NCBI GenBank assembly: GCA_902595755.1
Contig: CACJRF010000009.1
Location: 1 to 62,891 of the forward strand
DNA length: 62,891 nt
Reading direction: 5' to 3'
Origin: an uncultured Alphaproteobacteria bacterium
GTDB lineage: Bacteria; Pseudomonadota; Alphaproteobacteria; Methylaequorales; Methylaequoraceae
Within the stretch, counting starts at the first letter, position 1. Every line of letters starts with the position of its first letter. The notes beneath the pieces are model-generated. The model worked only from the letters and a program-made list of their open reading frames with translations. It was not told the DNA's origin and did no database searches. Positions 9,272 through 17,041 of this stretch are shown one piece after another. The position numbers were made by a program, and so were the translations under genes.

Positions 9272-9708
9272 AATTTTACTTTTTTGTTTGAGCGAACCGA
9301 TATTTCTATTTTAGTCTTATTTATTTCAACGAAATATATGTTTATCCTATCATTTGGTAATATATCCTCAATAATTTCAGGCCACTCAATTATTGTACAA
9401 TCCCTTAAAGCTAACTCTATATCTAAATTATAAATCTCTGACTTATTTTTTAATCTATACAAGTCATAATGCCAGATTCTTAAATTATTAGTTTCATAAA
9501 GGTTAACTAATGAAAATGTTGGACTACTAACATTTATTTTTTTACAAAGATAATTCTTGAGAATAAACTTTACAAGGGTTGTTTTTCCAATGCCTAACTT
9601 CCCATTCAAACATATGCAAACACCATTATTTATAATTTTAGTAATTTTTTTGGCAAACTTCTCTGTATCATCTAGTGAATTTAAAAAAAATTTAGAATGC
9701 TCTTTCAT
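9268..9708 (-). CDS. tsaE: tRNA threonylcarbamoyladenosine biosynthesis ATPase TsaE
   Basis: TsaE is the ATPase that assists TsaB/TsaD in forming t6A37 on ANN-decoding tRNAs. The Walker A motif GKLGIGKTTLVKF is near residue 37, and the switch region SSPTFSLVN and the HYDLYRL motif are typical. Length 146 is normal. It is the first gene of a leftward operon ending with trxA, and its upstream region is a 47-base AT-rich spacer shared with the divergent reductase gene. TsaB and TsaD are not in the window. Confidence 0.95.
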   Translation of the reverse strand: MKEHSKFFLNSLDDTEKFAKKITKIINNGVCICLNGKLGIGKTTLVKFILKNYLCKKINVSSPTFSLVNLYETNNLRIWHYDLYRLKNKSEIYNLDIELALRDCTIIEWPEIIEDILPNDRINIYFVEINKTKIEISVRSNKKVKL

Positions 9709-9755
9709 TTTGCTTTATTATTCTAATATAAATATTGTTATATAAAAATATTATT

Positions 9756-10769
9756 ATGAAACAAATTAATACTGATGTACTTATAATTGGAGCAGGTCCG
9801 GTGGGATTATTCTCAGTCTTTCAATTAGGACAACTTGGAATGAAATCATGCGTTGTTGACTGCTTGCCAAAAGCTGGTGGACAATGCTCGGAACTTTATC
9901 CCGAAAAACCTATATACGACATACCTGCATACCCAGTCACAACTGGAAATGAACTGGTAGAGAATTTAAAGAATCAGATCAAACCATTTAATTCTGAATT
10001 TTTATTAAATCAAAGAGTTGATCAAGTAAACCATCAAAATAACAAATTTATTTCTGAAACGTCTAGTGGAAATAAAGTTTCCTCAAAATGTATTTTTATT
10101 GCAGCTGGAAGTGGTGCCTTTGGCCCCAATAAACCACCACTTGAAAATATTGAAGAGTTTGAAAATACTTCTATTCTCTATAATGTTAGTAAAAAGAATA
10201 TTTTCGTCGAAAAAACTATAGCCATAGCTGGTGGTGGAGATTCCGCAGTTGATTGGGCGATAGAATTATCAAGCATTACAAAAAAAATTTACTTTATTCA
10301 CAGGAGGGAAAAATTAAGAGCCGCTCCAAACAGTGTCAAAAAATTAAAAGAATTAAGTAATGAAAAAAATATTGAAATGATAATTCCCTATCAAATTGAT
10401 TCAATTCAAGGTCGAAATGGTAAAATAGAAACTTTAACTGTAAAAAATCTTAGTAATGAAGCAAAAAGGCTTGAAGTTGATTACTTTTTACCGTTTTTCG
10501 GTCTATCAACGAAATTAGGCCCAATTTCAGAATGGGGGTTAGAAATAGAAAAAAAAATCTTAAGAGTTAATCAAACTAATTGTCAAACATCCAAAAAGGG
10601 AATTTATGGGATAGGTGATATTTGTAGTTATCCTGGGAAACTAAAACTAATTCTGACTGGTTTCGCAGAAGCAGCTGCAGCCTCTCATCATTGTTATAAC
10701 CTAGTATTTCCTGATAAACCTCTTCATTTCGAATATTCAACGACTAAAGGTATTAATACTTCAAACTAG
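9756..10769 (+). CDS. Ferredoxin/flavodoxin-NADP(+) reductase, thioredoxin-reductase-like (type 2)
   Basis: This FAD enzyme has the N-terminal dinucleotide motif [11 protein letters not shown], the second NAD(P) motif [10 protein letters not shown] and the C-terminal FAD motif GIGDI. It lacks the CxxC redox pair of true thioredoxin reductase in the central domain, which fits the TrxB-like ferredoxin-NADP reductases of alphaproteobacteria and Firmicutes. I take the ATG at 9756 rather than an upstream in-frame TTG because [15 protein letters not shown] is the natural N-terminus (337 residues). It is a single-gene unit, divergent from tsaE and convergent with ahcY, sharing a CTAG stop overlap. 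The electron partner is unknown. Confidence 0.88.
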   Translation: MKQINTDVLIIGAGPVGLFSVFQLGQLGMKSCVVDCLPKAGGQCSELYPEKPIYDIPAYPVTTGNELVENLKNQIKPFNSEFLLNQRVDQVNHQNNKFISETSSGNKVSSKCIFIAAGSGAFGPNKPPLENIEEFENTSILYNVSKKNIFVEKTIAIAGGGDSAVDWAIELSSITKKIYFIHRREKLRAAPNSVKKLKELSNEKNIEMIIPYQIDSIQGRNGKIETLTVKNLSNEAKRLEVDYFLPFFGLSTKLGPISEWGLEIEKKILRVNQTNCQTSKKGIYGIGDICSYPGKLKLILTGFAEAAAASHHCYNLVFPDKPLHFEYSTTKGINTSN

Positions 10770-12052
10770 TATCTATACTCTTCCGATTTATAAGGACCTT
10801 CAACAGGTACATTAATATATTTACTTTGTTTACTTGATAGTTTGGTTAGCATTGCTCCAATTTTATCTAGATGAATACTTGCAACTTTTTCATCAAGTTT
10901 TTTTGGAAGTACATAAACTTTATTTTCATAATTTTTGTGGTTTTTCCATAACTCAATTTGAGCTAATACTTGATTGGAAAAAGAAGCTGACATTACAAAG
11001 CTAGGATGTCCAGTTGCACAGCCCAAATTTACAAGTCTTCCTTCTGCTAACAAAATAATTTTCTTACCATCTGGAAATTCTATTTCATCAACTTGGGGCT
11101 TTACATTACTCCATTTATTATTTTTTAATGCCTCAACCTGTATTTCTGAATCAAAGTGACCAATATTACAGACTATACTTCTATCTTTCATTTCCCTCAT
11201 GTGGTCTAAAGTAATTACATCAACATTTCCTGTTGCTGTAACAAAAATATCCGCTTTTTTACAAGCATTATCCATTGTAGTCACTTCATAACCATCCATA
11301 GCAGCTTGAAGCGCACAGATTGGATCAATTTCGGTTACTAATACTCTACACCCTGCGTTCCTTAAACTTTCAGCTGATCCTTTTCCTACATCACCATATC
11401 CTGCTACAATGGCAACTTTACCTGCCATCATTACATCAGTTGCTCTCCTGATTCCATCGACTAGACTTTCTCTACAACCATATTTATTATCAAATTTTGA
11501 TTTTGTTACCGAGTCATTAACATTAATCGCTGGAACTTTCAAACTGCCTTCTTTTTCCATTTCTACTAGCCTTAGCACACCTGTTGTAGTTTCTTCTGAT
11601 AACCCCTTTATCTCATTTAAATATTCTGGATATTTTTCGTGAATCAGTTTTGTTAAATCCCCACCATCATCAAGAATCATATTTGGTTTCCAACCATCAG
11701 GACCATCAATTGTTTTTTCAATACACCACCAAAACTCCTCTTCTGTTTCACCTTTCCATGCAAAGATAGGAATATTCTCCTTTGCAATTGCCGCTGCTGC
11801 TTGATCCTGCGTTGAATAAATATTACAAGAGCTCCATCTAACTGAGGCTCCTAAGTCAATCAAAGTTTCAATTAGGACTGCTGTTTGAATCGTCATGTGA
11901 AGACATCCCGCTATTCTTGCACCTGATAAAGGCTTTGAATCTTTATATTCTTTTCTAAGCTGCATCAGACCTGGCATTTCTGTCTCAGCTATTTCAATTT
12001 CTTTTCTACCCCAAGTAGCCAACTCAATATCTTTTACTTTAAAATCACTCAT
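10766..12052 (-). CDS. ahcY: S-adenosylhomocysteine hydrolase
   Basis: It hydrolyses SAH to homocysteine and adenosine, relieving product inhibition of methyltransferases. The NAD-binding motif [14 protein letters not shown], the substrate Asp/Lys region of [12 protein letters not shown] and the C-terminal KSEEYRY tail are characteristic. Length 428 is slightly shorter than the 460-470 of many bacterial forms. The start is preceded by GGAG. It follows the HPr-EI fusion by 7 bases, so it is likely the last gene of the PTS operon; an ahcY-ptsH neighbourhood is common in alphaproteobacteria. With a 7-base upstream gap there is no SAH riboswitch. Confidence 0.97.
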   Translation of the reverse strand: MSDFKVKDIELATWGRKEIEIAETEMPGLMQLRKEYKDSKPLSGARIAGCLHMTIQTAVLIETLIDLGASVRWSSCNIYSTQDQAAAAIAKENIPIFAWKGETEEEFWWCIEKTIDGPDGWKPNMILDDGGDLTKLIHEKYPEYLNEIKGLSEETTTGVLRLVEMEKEGSLKVPAINVNDSVTKSKFDNKYGCRESLVDGIRRATDVMMAGKVAIVAGYGDVGKGSAESLRNAGCRVLVTEIDPICALQAAMDGYEVTTMDNACKKADIFVTATGNVDVITLDHMREMKDRSIVCNIGHFDSEIQVEALKNNKWSNVKPQVDEIEFPDGKKIILLAEGRLVNLGCATGHPSFVMSASFSNQVLAQIELWKNHKNYENKVYVLPKKLDEKVASIHLDKIGAMLTKLSSKQSKYINVPVEGPYKSEEYRY

Positions 12053-12059
12053 TTTTCTC

Positions 12060-14108
12060 CTAACTGAATTTATTCATTACATAATTTCTATATTTTTCTA
12101 ATTTATTTTTTATCAACACATTATCATCATCATTTAAAATTTCATCTGAAATTTTTTTTGCTTCACTAAAACTCAAGTAATTCAAAAATTGTTTAATTTT
12201 CAAAATGCTAGAAATTCCCATCGATAACGAATTTATATTCAAGCCTACCAATAAAATCGTAAATAAAGTATCGCCAGCCATTTCACCACAGATACTTACT
12301 GGAATATTGTTATCTTTCGCTGAATTAACTGTCAACTGAATTAACTTTAGAACTGACGGATGAGTAGGATCATAAATATTAGCTACCTCCTCATCTCCTC
12401 TATCTGTTGCTAAAGTATACATAGTAAGATCATTTGTTCCTATTGCAAAAAAATCACAGTTTTTTGCTAATGAGTCTGAAATTAGGGCTGCGGCAGGTGT
12501 TTCAATTAGTACACCTATAGGAGGAACTTTAATTATAATTTTTTTTTTCTTAAGATCATGTACTACTTCATTAATTATCCTTTTAGTTTGATCTAGTTCA
12601 GTTACATTAGAAACCATAGGAAGCATAATTCTTATGTTTCCATAGTTGCTTGCTCTTAAAATCGCGGCTAGTTGCTTTTTGAAAATCTTTGGATAAGCAA
12701 GAGTTAACCTTATAGCTCTAAGTCCAAGTGCTGGGTTTGGTGACTTTGATAAAAATTTTTCAATTGATGGAACTTTTTTATCATTTCCAATATCAAGTGT
12801 TCTTATTGTTAATGGATTACCCTTGAGATATTTTAGAGCATTTCTAATTGAAACAAACTGCTCCTGTTCTGTAGGCATTCTTTTTTTATTCATAAACAGA
12901 TATTCACTTCTATAAAGTCCTATACCATTGATACCCTTCTTCATTGATTCTTTTACCTCATCTTCATTGTCAACATTTGCTTCTATGCTTATTTTTTTTC
13001 CATCTGAGGTTTTCGGACTTAGGTTAACAAATGAATTCAGTTTTTTTTCTTGATTTTTCTTTTCTTCAATCTTTTTTAAATAAAATAATCGAGTTTCTTC
13101 TGTTGGATTTGTGATTAAAATTCCTTTTTCACCATCGATAATAAGTTCGTCATTTTTTTTAAGTTTCTTTAATACATTCTTTACTCCTACGATTGTAGGT
13201 ATTGATAATGATCTTGCGACAATGGCAAAATGTCCCTCAGGTCCACCTAAACCACTTACAAGACCAATATACTTATTTTTTGACTCAGAGAAAAGATCTG
13301 CAGGACCAAGCTCATTAGCTACCAGGATCTGATTAGCTTTCACTTTACTTGAAAAATTCTTTTTTTGTAAGTTATCTAATATTCTTTTACAGACATCTCT
13401 AACATCATCAAATCGATCTTTGAGATAATCGTCTTTAATTTTATTAAAAATTTTAAATTGCTTATTTAACTCCTCGTTGATAGCAAACTCAGCATTAATA
13501 AGGTCATTACTTATTCTTTTCTTTGCATCTTTAATAAAAGATGACGAACTTAATAAATAGATATTAGCCTCTAAAACTAATTTCATTTCTTCATAGACAT
13601 CATTTTTAGTAGATTGAATTTTATTAATTATTTTTTTAAAATCTAGAATTGTCTTCTTTACTGCTTTATCTAGCCTTGTTAATTCATTTTTAATATTTGA
13701 TATAGAAATATTATATTCTGAATGAGATAAATTTAATGTTTTTTTTAAAACACAATTACCAATTGCATATCCAGATGAAACACCAATACCTTTAATAATC
13801 TTTTCTTTTCTAATATTCTCTGATAGGGGTTTTTCTTCACCAAAGTTATTTTTTATTAAGTCAATTAATTTTTCAAGATCCTGTTCTGCCTTATTCCCAA
13901 TACATTGTACTTTAATTTCAGTTCCTTTTGATGCTGCTAGGGTCATCAATCCTAATAACGAGGATCCACTAACAATATTTTTTCCCTTTTTCACGACAAA
14001 TCTTGACTCGCACTTTGAAGTTAGGCTTACAAATTTTGCCGCTGCTCTTGCGTGTAGACCCAGTTTGTTAGTTATAAGAATTTTTCTCTCTAGCCTTTTT
14101 TCTTGCAA
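12060..14108 (-). CDS. ptsI: HPr-Enzyme I fusion (phosphoenolpyruvate-protein phosphotransferase)
   Basis: Residues 1-90 form a complete HPr domain with phospho-His19 in GLHARAA and the regulatory serine (Ser50) in SGSSLLG. From about residue 104 an Enzyme I follows: the phospho-His domain with His293 in [13 protein letters not shown], the barrel motif [12 protein letters not shown], a second signature MLPMVSN and the active Cys in ICGEMAGD. There is no GAF domain, unlike the PtsP of most alphaproteobacteria, and HPr is usually a separate ptsH gene at this locus. The fusion would pass phosphate from PEP to HPr and then to the neighbouring EIIA protein. No sugar permease is nearby, so a regulatory role is inferred. 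Confidence 0.92.
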   Translation of the reverse strand: MQEKRLERKILITNKLGLHARAAAKFVSLTSKCESRFVVKKGKNIVSGSSLLGLMTLAASKGTEIKVQCIGNKAEQDLEKLIDLIKNNFGEEKPLSENIRKEKIIKGIGVSSGYAIGNCVLKKTLNLSHSEYNISISNIKNELTRLDKAVKKTILDFKKIINKIQSTKNDVYEEMKLVLEANIYLLSSSSFIKDAKKRISNDLINAEFAINEELNKQFKIFNKIKDDYLKDRFDDVRDVCKRILDNLQKKNFSSKVKANQILVANELGPADLFSESKNKYIGLVSGLGGPEGHFAIVARSLSIPTIVGVKNVLKKLKKNDELIIDGEKGILITNPTEETRLFYLKKIEEKKNQEKKLNSFVNLSPKTSDGKKISIEANVDNEDEVKESMKKGINGIGLYRSEYLFMNKKRMPTEQEQFVSIRNALKYLKGNPLTIRTLDIGNDKKVPSIEKFLSKSPNPALGLRAIRLTLAYPKIFKKQLAAILRASNYGNIRIMLPMVSNVTELDQTKRIINEVVHDLKKKKIIIKVPPIGVLIETPAAALISDSLAKNCDFFAIGTNDLTMYTLATDRGDEEVANIYDPTHPSVLKLIQLTVNSAKDNNIPVSICGEMAGDTLFTILLVGLNINSLSMGISSILKIKQFLNYLSFSEAKKISDEILNDDDNVLIKNKLEKYRNYVMNKFS

Positions 14109-14512
14109 TTTTTTTTATCCTCAAAAAAGGCAGAAGCAACATTAATATATTTTCTTCCTGCTTCTTGTGACTTTTTAACAACATCTTTTATTGGAAATTT
14201 TTTTCTTAAAGACATCATTTTAATTAGCATCGGTAAGTTCACACCTGCTACAACTTCAATCTTCTCATCTTCCATTACTGACAATGCAAGATTAGATGGA
14301 GTTCCTCCAAACATATCTGTAAGTACAATCACACCTTTACCAGATTGTGCCCGTTTAACACTATCCAAAATTTCGTTTCTTTTATGTTCCATATCATCTT
14401 GAGGAAAAATTGAAACTGCATAAACCTTTTCCTGCTTTCCTACAATATGTTCTATAACTCCTATAAATTCTTTTGCTATATTAGAGTGACTTACTATTAC
14501 AATTCCAATCAT
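14090..14512 (-). CDS. PTS EIIA component, mannose family
   Basis: This 140-residue protein has the EIIA-Man fold signature with the phospho-acceptor His9 in VIVSHSNIAKEF, followed by DMFGGTPSN near residue 66, a loop conserved in ManX/PtsL-type proteins. In alphaproteobacteria such orphan EIIA proteins accept phosphate from HPr and act as signals rather than in sugar uptake. It overlaps the HPr-EI gene by 19 bases and rapZ by 4, so the relay partners are made from one message. No IIB, IIC or IID component is present nearby. Confidence 0.92.
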   Translation of the reverse strand: MIGIVIVSHSNIAKEFIGVIEHIVGKQEKVYAVSIFPQDDMEHKRNEILDSVKRAQSGKGVIVLTDMFGGTPSNLALSVMEDEKIEVVAGVNLPMLIKMMSLRKKFPIKDVVKKSQEAGRKYINVASAFFEDKKNCKKKG

Positions 14513-15366
14513 CTTTTTATATCTCTATGATCTAGGTACATCTCAAACTTATTATATTTTTTTAGTAAAGAATAAAGGTGGATAGCTGAAACAACCGATC
14601 TGTGCACTCCCCCTGTACATCCAAAGGCAACAGTTATATAATTTTTACCTTCCTCCTTAAATCCTAATAAAATTTTATCAAAAAACTTTTCAATGGTCTC
14701 AAAAAAAAAATTAAAATTATTTTGTTTATTTATAAAATCTACCACCCTCTTATTTTCTCCATTTAGTTTTGATAGTTCTTTAATATAAAAAGGATTCTTT
14801 ATAAATCTCATGTCAAAAACAATATCTGCTTCTCTTGGTAATCCATATTTATAACCAAAAGAAATTATTCTTATACTAAGCTTAGTTTTAGAATCCTTGC
14901 TAAATAATCCGTCTAGTTGTTTTTTTAATTGATTAAGTGAAAATCCAGAAGTATCTATGTATATGTCATTAACTTTCTTTAATGGTTCTAACCACAAACG
15001 TTCTCTATCGATTATGTCATCCATTGGAAGATCAAGTTTAAGTGGATGTGATCTTCTATTTTCCTTGAACCTATTTATTAAATTTAAATTATCACAGTCA
15101 AAAAAAACAATTGAAACATCAAGTTCCTTTTTCTTTAAGGTTATAAGATCTGCAATCTTTTTAGCATTAAAACCTCGACTTCTTATGTCTATACCTACCG
15201 CAATATTCTTTTTTAAATTTGAGTCCAATATATTTAAAATTAATGAAGTGGGAAGATTATCAATTGCTTCGTATCCTATATCCTCAAGAATTTTTAAAGC
15301 TGTACTTCTTCCTGCACCCGATAAACCTGTAATGATTATCACCTTATTTTTACTCATTAATCTCAT
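14509..15366 (-). CDS. rapZ: RapZ-family nucleotide-binding RNase adapter
   Basis: It is a full-length (285-residue) RapZ/YvcJ protein. The N-terminal P-loop is GLSGAGRST, with arginine (R20) where the Walker A lysine usually stands; the C-terminal domain has the hallmark FGCTGGVHRSV that senses metabolites in E. coli RapZ. E. coli RapZ guides RNase E to the sRNA GlmZ, but alphaproteobacteria lack GlmZ, so the local target is unknown. It overlaps hprK by 17 bases from the first ATG; a second ATG three codons downstream would cut this to 8. Placement between hprK and EIIA is conserved in the class. Confidence 0.93.
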   Translation of the reverse strand: MRLMSKNKVIIITGLSGAGRSTALKILEDIGYEAIDNLPTSLILNILDSNLKKNIAVGIDIRSRGFNAKKIADLITLKKKELDVSIVFFDCDNLNLINRFKENRRSHPLKLDLPMDDIIDRERLWLEPLKKVNDIYIDTSGFSLNQLKKQLDGLFSKDSKTKLSIRIISFGYKYGLPREADIVFDMRFIKNPFYIKELSKLNGENKRVVDFINKQNNFNFFFETIEKFFDKILLGFKEEGKNYITVAFGCTGGVHRSVVSAIHLYSLLKKYNKFEMYLDHRDIKR

Positions 15367-15769
15367 TCAACTTTACTTTTACCTTGACAACAGAAGAGGA
15401 ATTTTTTCCATTAATTTCAAGCTTAGGGAATTTTAAGCCTAATAAATTTGTTTGATTTTTTTTTGGAATTCTCTCTATTTCTTTATCTGTAAGTTTAATA
15501 ACAAGTTTGAGTCTTATACCCTCTATATAAGGTACAGTTATTATTCCTAACTCCCTAACTTCAAGAAGACCTTTAGTATTTTCAACACCAAATAAATGTA
15601 TGTTGTTTTCTGATTTACTGAAAACTGTAATATCATCAGAAATTAAGGTAGCTCCAGAATCAATAAGTCTTAGTGCAAGATCTGATTTCCCCGAGCCAGA
15701 ATTTCCAAATATAGCCACTCCATTATCCTCTATTGCAACACTAGTAGCATGGAGTTTTTTTATATTCAT
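15350..15769 (-). CDS. hprK: HPr kinase/phosphorylase, short alphaproteobacterial form
   Basis: The 139 residues correspond to the C-terminal catalytic half only, as is normal in alphaproteobacteria. Walker A is G22NSGSGKSD with ISDD soon after, the catalytic aspartate pair. The family signature normally reads E-V-R-G-x-G-I-I; here it is EVRELGII, so a conserved glycine is Glu73. The enzyme phosphorylates a serine on HPr, which here would be Ser50 of the fused HPr-EI encoded three genes downstream. It overlaps the copper chaperone gene by 4 bases and rapZ by 17. Confidence 0.9.
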   Translation of the reverse strand: MNIKKLHATSVAIEDNGVAIFGNSGSGKSDLALRLIDSGATLISDDITVFSKSENNIHLFGVENTKGLLEVRELGIITVPYIEGIRLKLVIKLTDKEIERIPKKNQTNLLGLKFPKLEINGKNSSSVVKVKVKLNEINE

Positions 15770-16227
15770 TTCCTATCCAATAAATTTTCTCTGAGTTTGT
15801 TATTTAAGACCATGATTTTTACATTCACTTTTTCTTGATTCTTAAATACAAAATTTAAATTAAATGTTTTTCCATCTTTTAATTCATCATTCAAACCCAT
15901 TAGCATTATATGCGTGCTTCCAGGTTGGAAATAAAACTCACTTCTTGCAGGAATATTAAGCGATTCTACTTTCTTCATCCTCATAATTTCACCTTCTAAA
16001 ACAGTGTCATGAATCTCAGCTACATCGCTAATATTTGAAGTGATTTTTTCAATTACAACGTCATTGTCAGATTGATTGAATACTGATACATAAGCTGCTG
16101 CTACTTTTTGTCCTTTGAATGTTTCAAATGCATACCCTCCGTGAAAAACTACCTTTGCAGAAATAGGATCATTTAATAAAACAAAAAAACAAATCAGTAA
16201 AGATAAAAGATATTTGAAATTTTTCAT
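15766..16227 (-). CDS. Periplasmic copper chaperone PCu(A)C family
   Basis: An N-terminal signal peptide (about residues 1-24, ending ISA) is followed by a cupredoxin-like domain with the exact copper motif H73-X10-M84-X21-H106-X-M108. PCu(A)C delivers Cu(I) to the CuA/CuB sites of cytochrome c oxidase, often with Sco; a Sco homologue is encoded about 18 kb away. It is the first gene of the leftward run to hprK, rapZ, EIIA, HPr-EI and ahcY, with a 4-base overlap to hprK. That pairing of copper delivery and PTS regulation is unusual and may only reflect compaction. Its promoter should lie in the 37-base, almost purely A/T spacer shared with the hugZ-like gene. Confidence 0.92.
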   Translation of the reverse strand: MKNFKYLLSLLICFFVLLNDPISAKVVFHGGYAFETFKGQKVAAAYVSVFNQSDNDVVIEKITSNISDVAEIHDTVLEGEIMRMKKVESLNIPARSEFYFQPGSTHIMLMGLNDELKDGKTFNLNFVFKNQEKVNVKIMVLNNKLRENLLDRK

Positions 16228-16264
16228 TTTAATTATATTTATATATATATACTAATATAATAGC

Positions 16265-17041
16265 ATGAATATAAATTACACTACAAGACAGTTAATAAGA
16301 TCCTGTTCAAAAGGCTATTTATCCACAGAATTTAATCCAACACTTTTTTCTAACAAAAAAATTAATTTTAAGAATAAGTTTCCTTACTCAACTTTTACAC
16401 TGGTTGCTTATGATTATGATTTGTCTCCAATCCTTCTGCTATCTGATCTTTCTGAACATACCACAAATATAAAAAGTAATAATTTGATTTCTTTGATGGT
16501 TTGTGAGGAACAAAAGGTTTATCAATTTTTTCCTAAGTTTAAAAAACAGTTTGGTAACTATGAGGATTCAATGTCAAGACCAAGAATTACCTTGATAGGA
16601 GAGGCTAAAGTTACAAAGAATTTAGATCATAAAAAAAGATTTCTCTCACGCCATCCAGCGGCAAACTTATACGCTAATTTCAATGATATGAATTTTTATA
16701 TTCTCAAGATTAAATCAGCGCATTTGATTGGTGGATTTGCTCAAGTAAAATGGTTTAATAAGAATGATTTGATGTGTAAAGATTTTAAAAATTTTAAAGA
16801 AATGGAATACGATGTAATGGAACATATGAACTCTCATCACAAAGAGTCAATAGATTTGTATTCAACAAAAATTCTCAAAAACAAAATAAAAAATTGGAAA
16901 ATTGTTGGTATTGACCCTGATGGGTTTGATTTAAGAAAAGGGAAAAATCTAACGAGATTATTCTTTGAAAAGCAACTTAACGATGCGAAGAAACTTCGTG
17001 GTGTATTTGTAAATCTTCATAATCTGGCTTCAAAAGTTTAA
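16265..17041 (+). CDS. HugZ-like FMN-binding split-barrel protein with DUF2470 tail
   Basis: The N-terminal half is a pyridoxamine-phosphate-oxidase-like split barrel (PYSTFTLVAYDYD, then a DLSEHTTNIKSN segment), and the C-terminal 90 residues are the DUF2470/HugZ tail with MEYDVMEHMNSHHKESI and IDPDGFDLR. HugZ of Helicobacter and related proteins bind haem or FMN, and some degrade haem. The MNxHH motif is conserved in haem-utilisation relatives. Haem oxygenase activity is an inference; an FMN flavoprotein of unknown role is the alternative. It starts divergently from PCu(A)C and ends sharing a TTAA stop overlap with polA. Confidence 0.82.
   Translation: MNINYTTRQLIRSCSKGYLSTEFNPTLFSNKKINFKNKFPYSTFTLVAYDYDLSPILLLSDLSEHTTNIKSNNLISLMVCEEQKVYQFFPKFKKQFGNYEDSMSRPRITLIGEAKVTKNLDHKKRFLSRHPAANLYANFNDMNFYILKIKSAHLIGGFAQVKWFNKNDLMCKDFKNFKEMEYDVMEHMNSHHKESIDLYSTKILKNKIKNWKIVGIDPDGFDLRKGKNLTRLFFEKQLNDAKKLRGVFVNLHNLASKV

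Noticed and set aside
12053-12059. SAH riboswitch upstream of ahcY
   Set aside because: The gap to the preceding gene is only 7 bases, too short for any riboswitch.
14957-15436. A 159-codon plus-strand open frame
   Set aside because: It lies entirely antisense to rapZ and hprK, whose catalytic motifs are clear, and its translation has the composition of a reversed AT-rich gene without any recognisable motif.
16240-16250. Alternating TA run between the PCu(A)C and hugZ-like genes, considered as an operator
   Set aside because: It is simple low-complexity sequence in an almost pure A/T spacer; it may be part of a promoter but shows no specific signal. A TATAAT at 16256-16261 lies too near the ATG to assign.
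16319-16327. A perfect DnaA box TTATCCACA
   Set aside because: It is a single site within the hugZ-like coding sequence without neighbouring boxes, so it is probably chance and not oriC.
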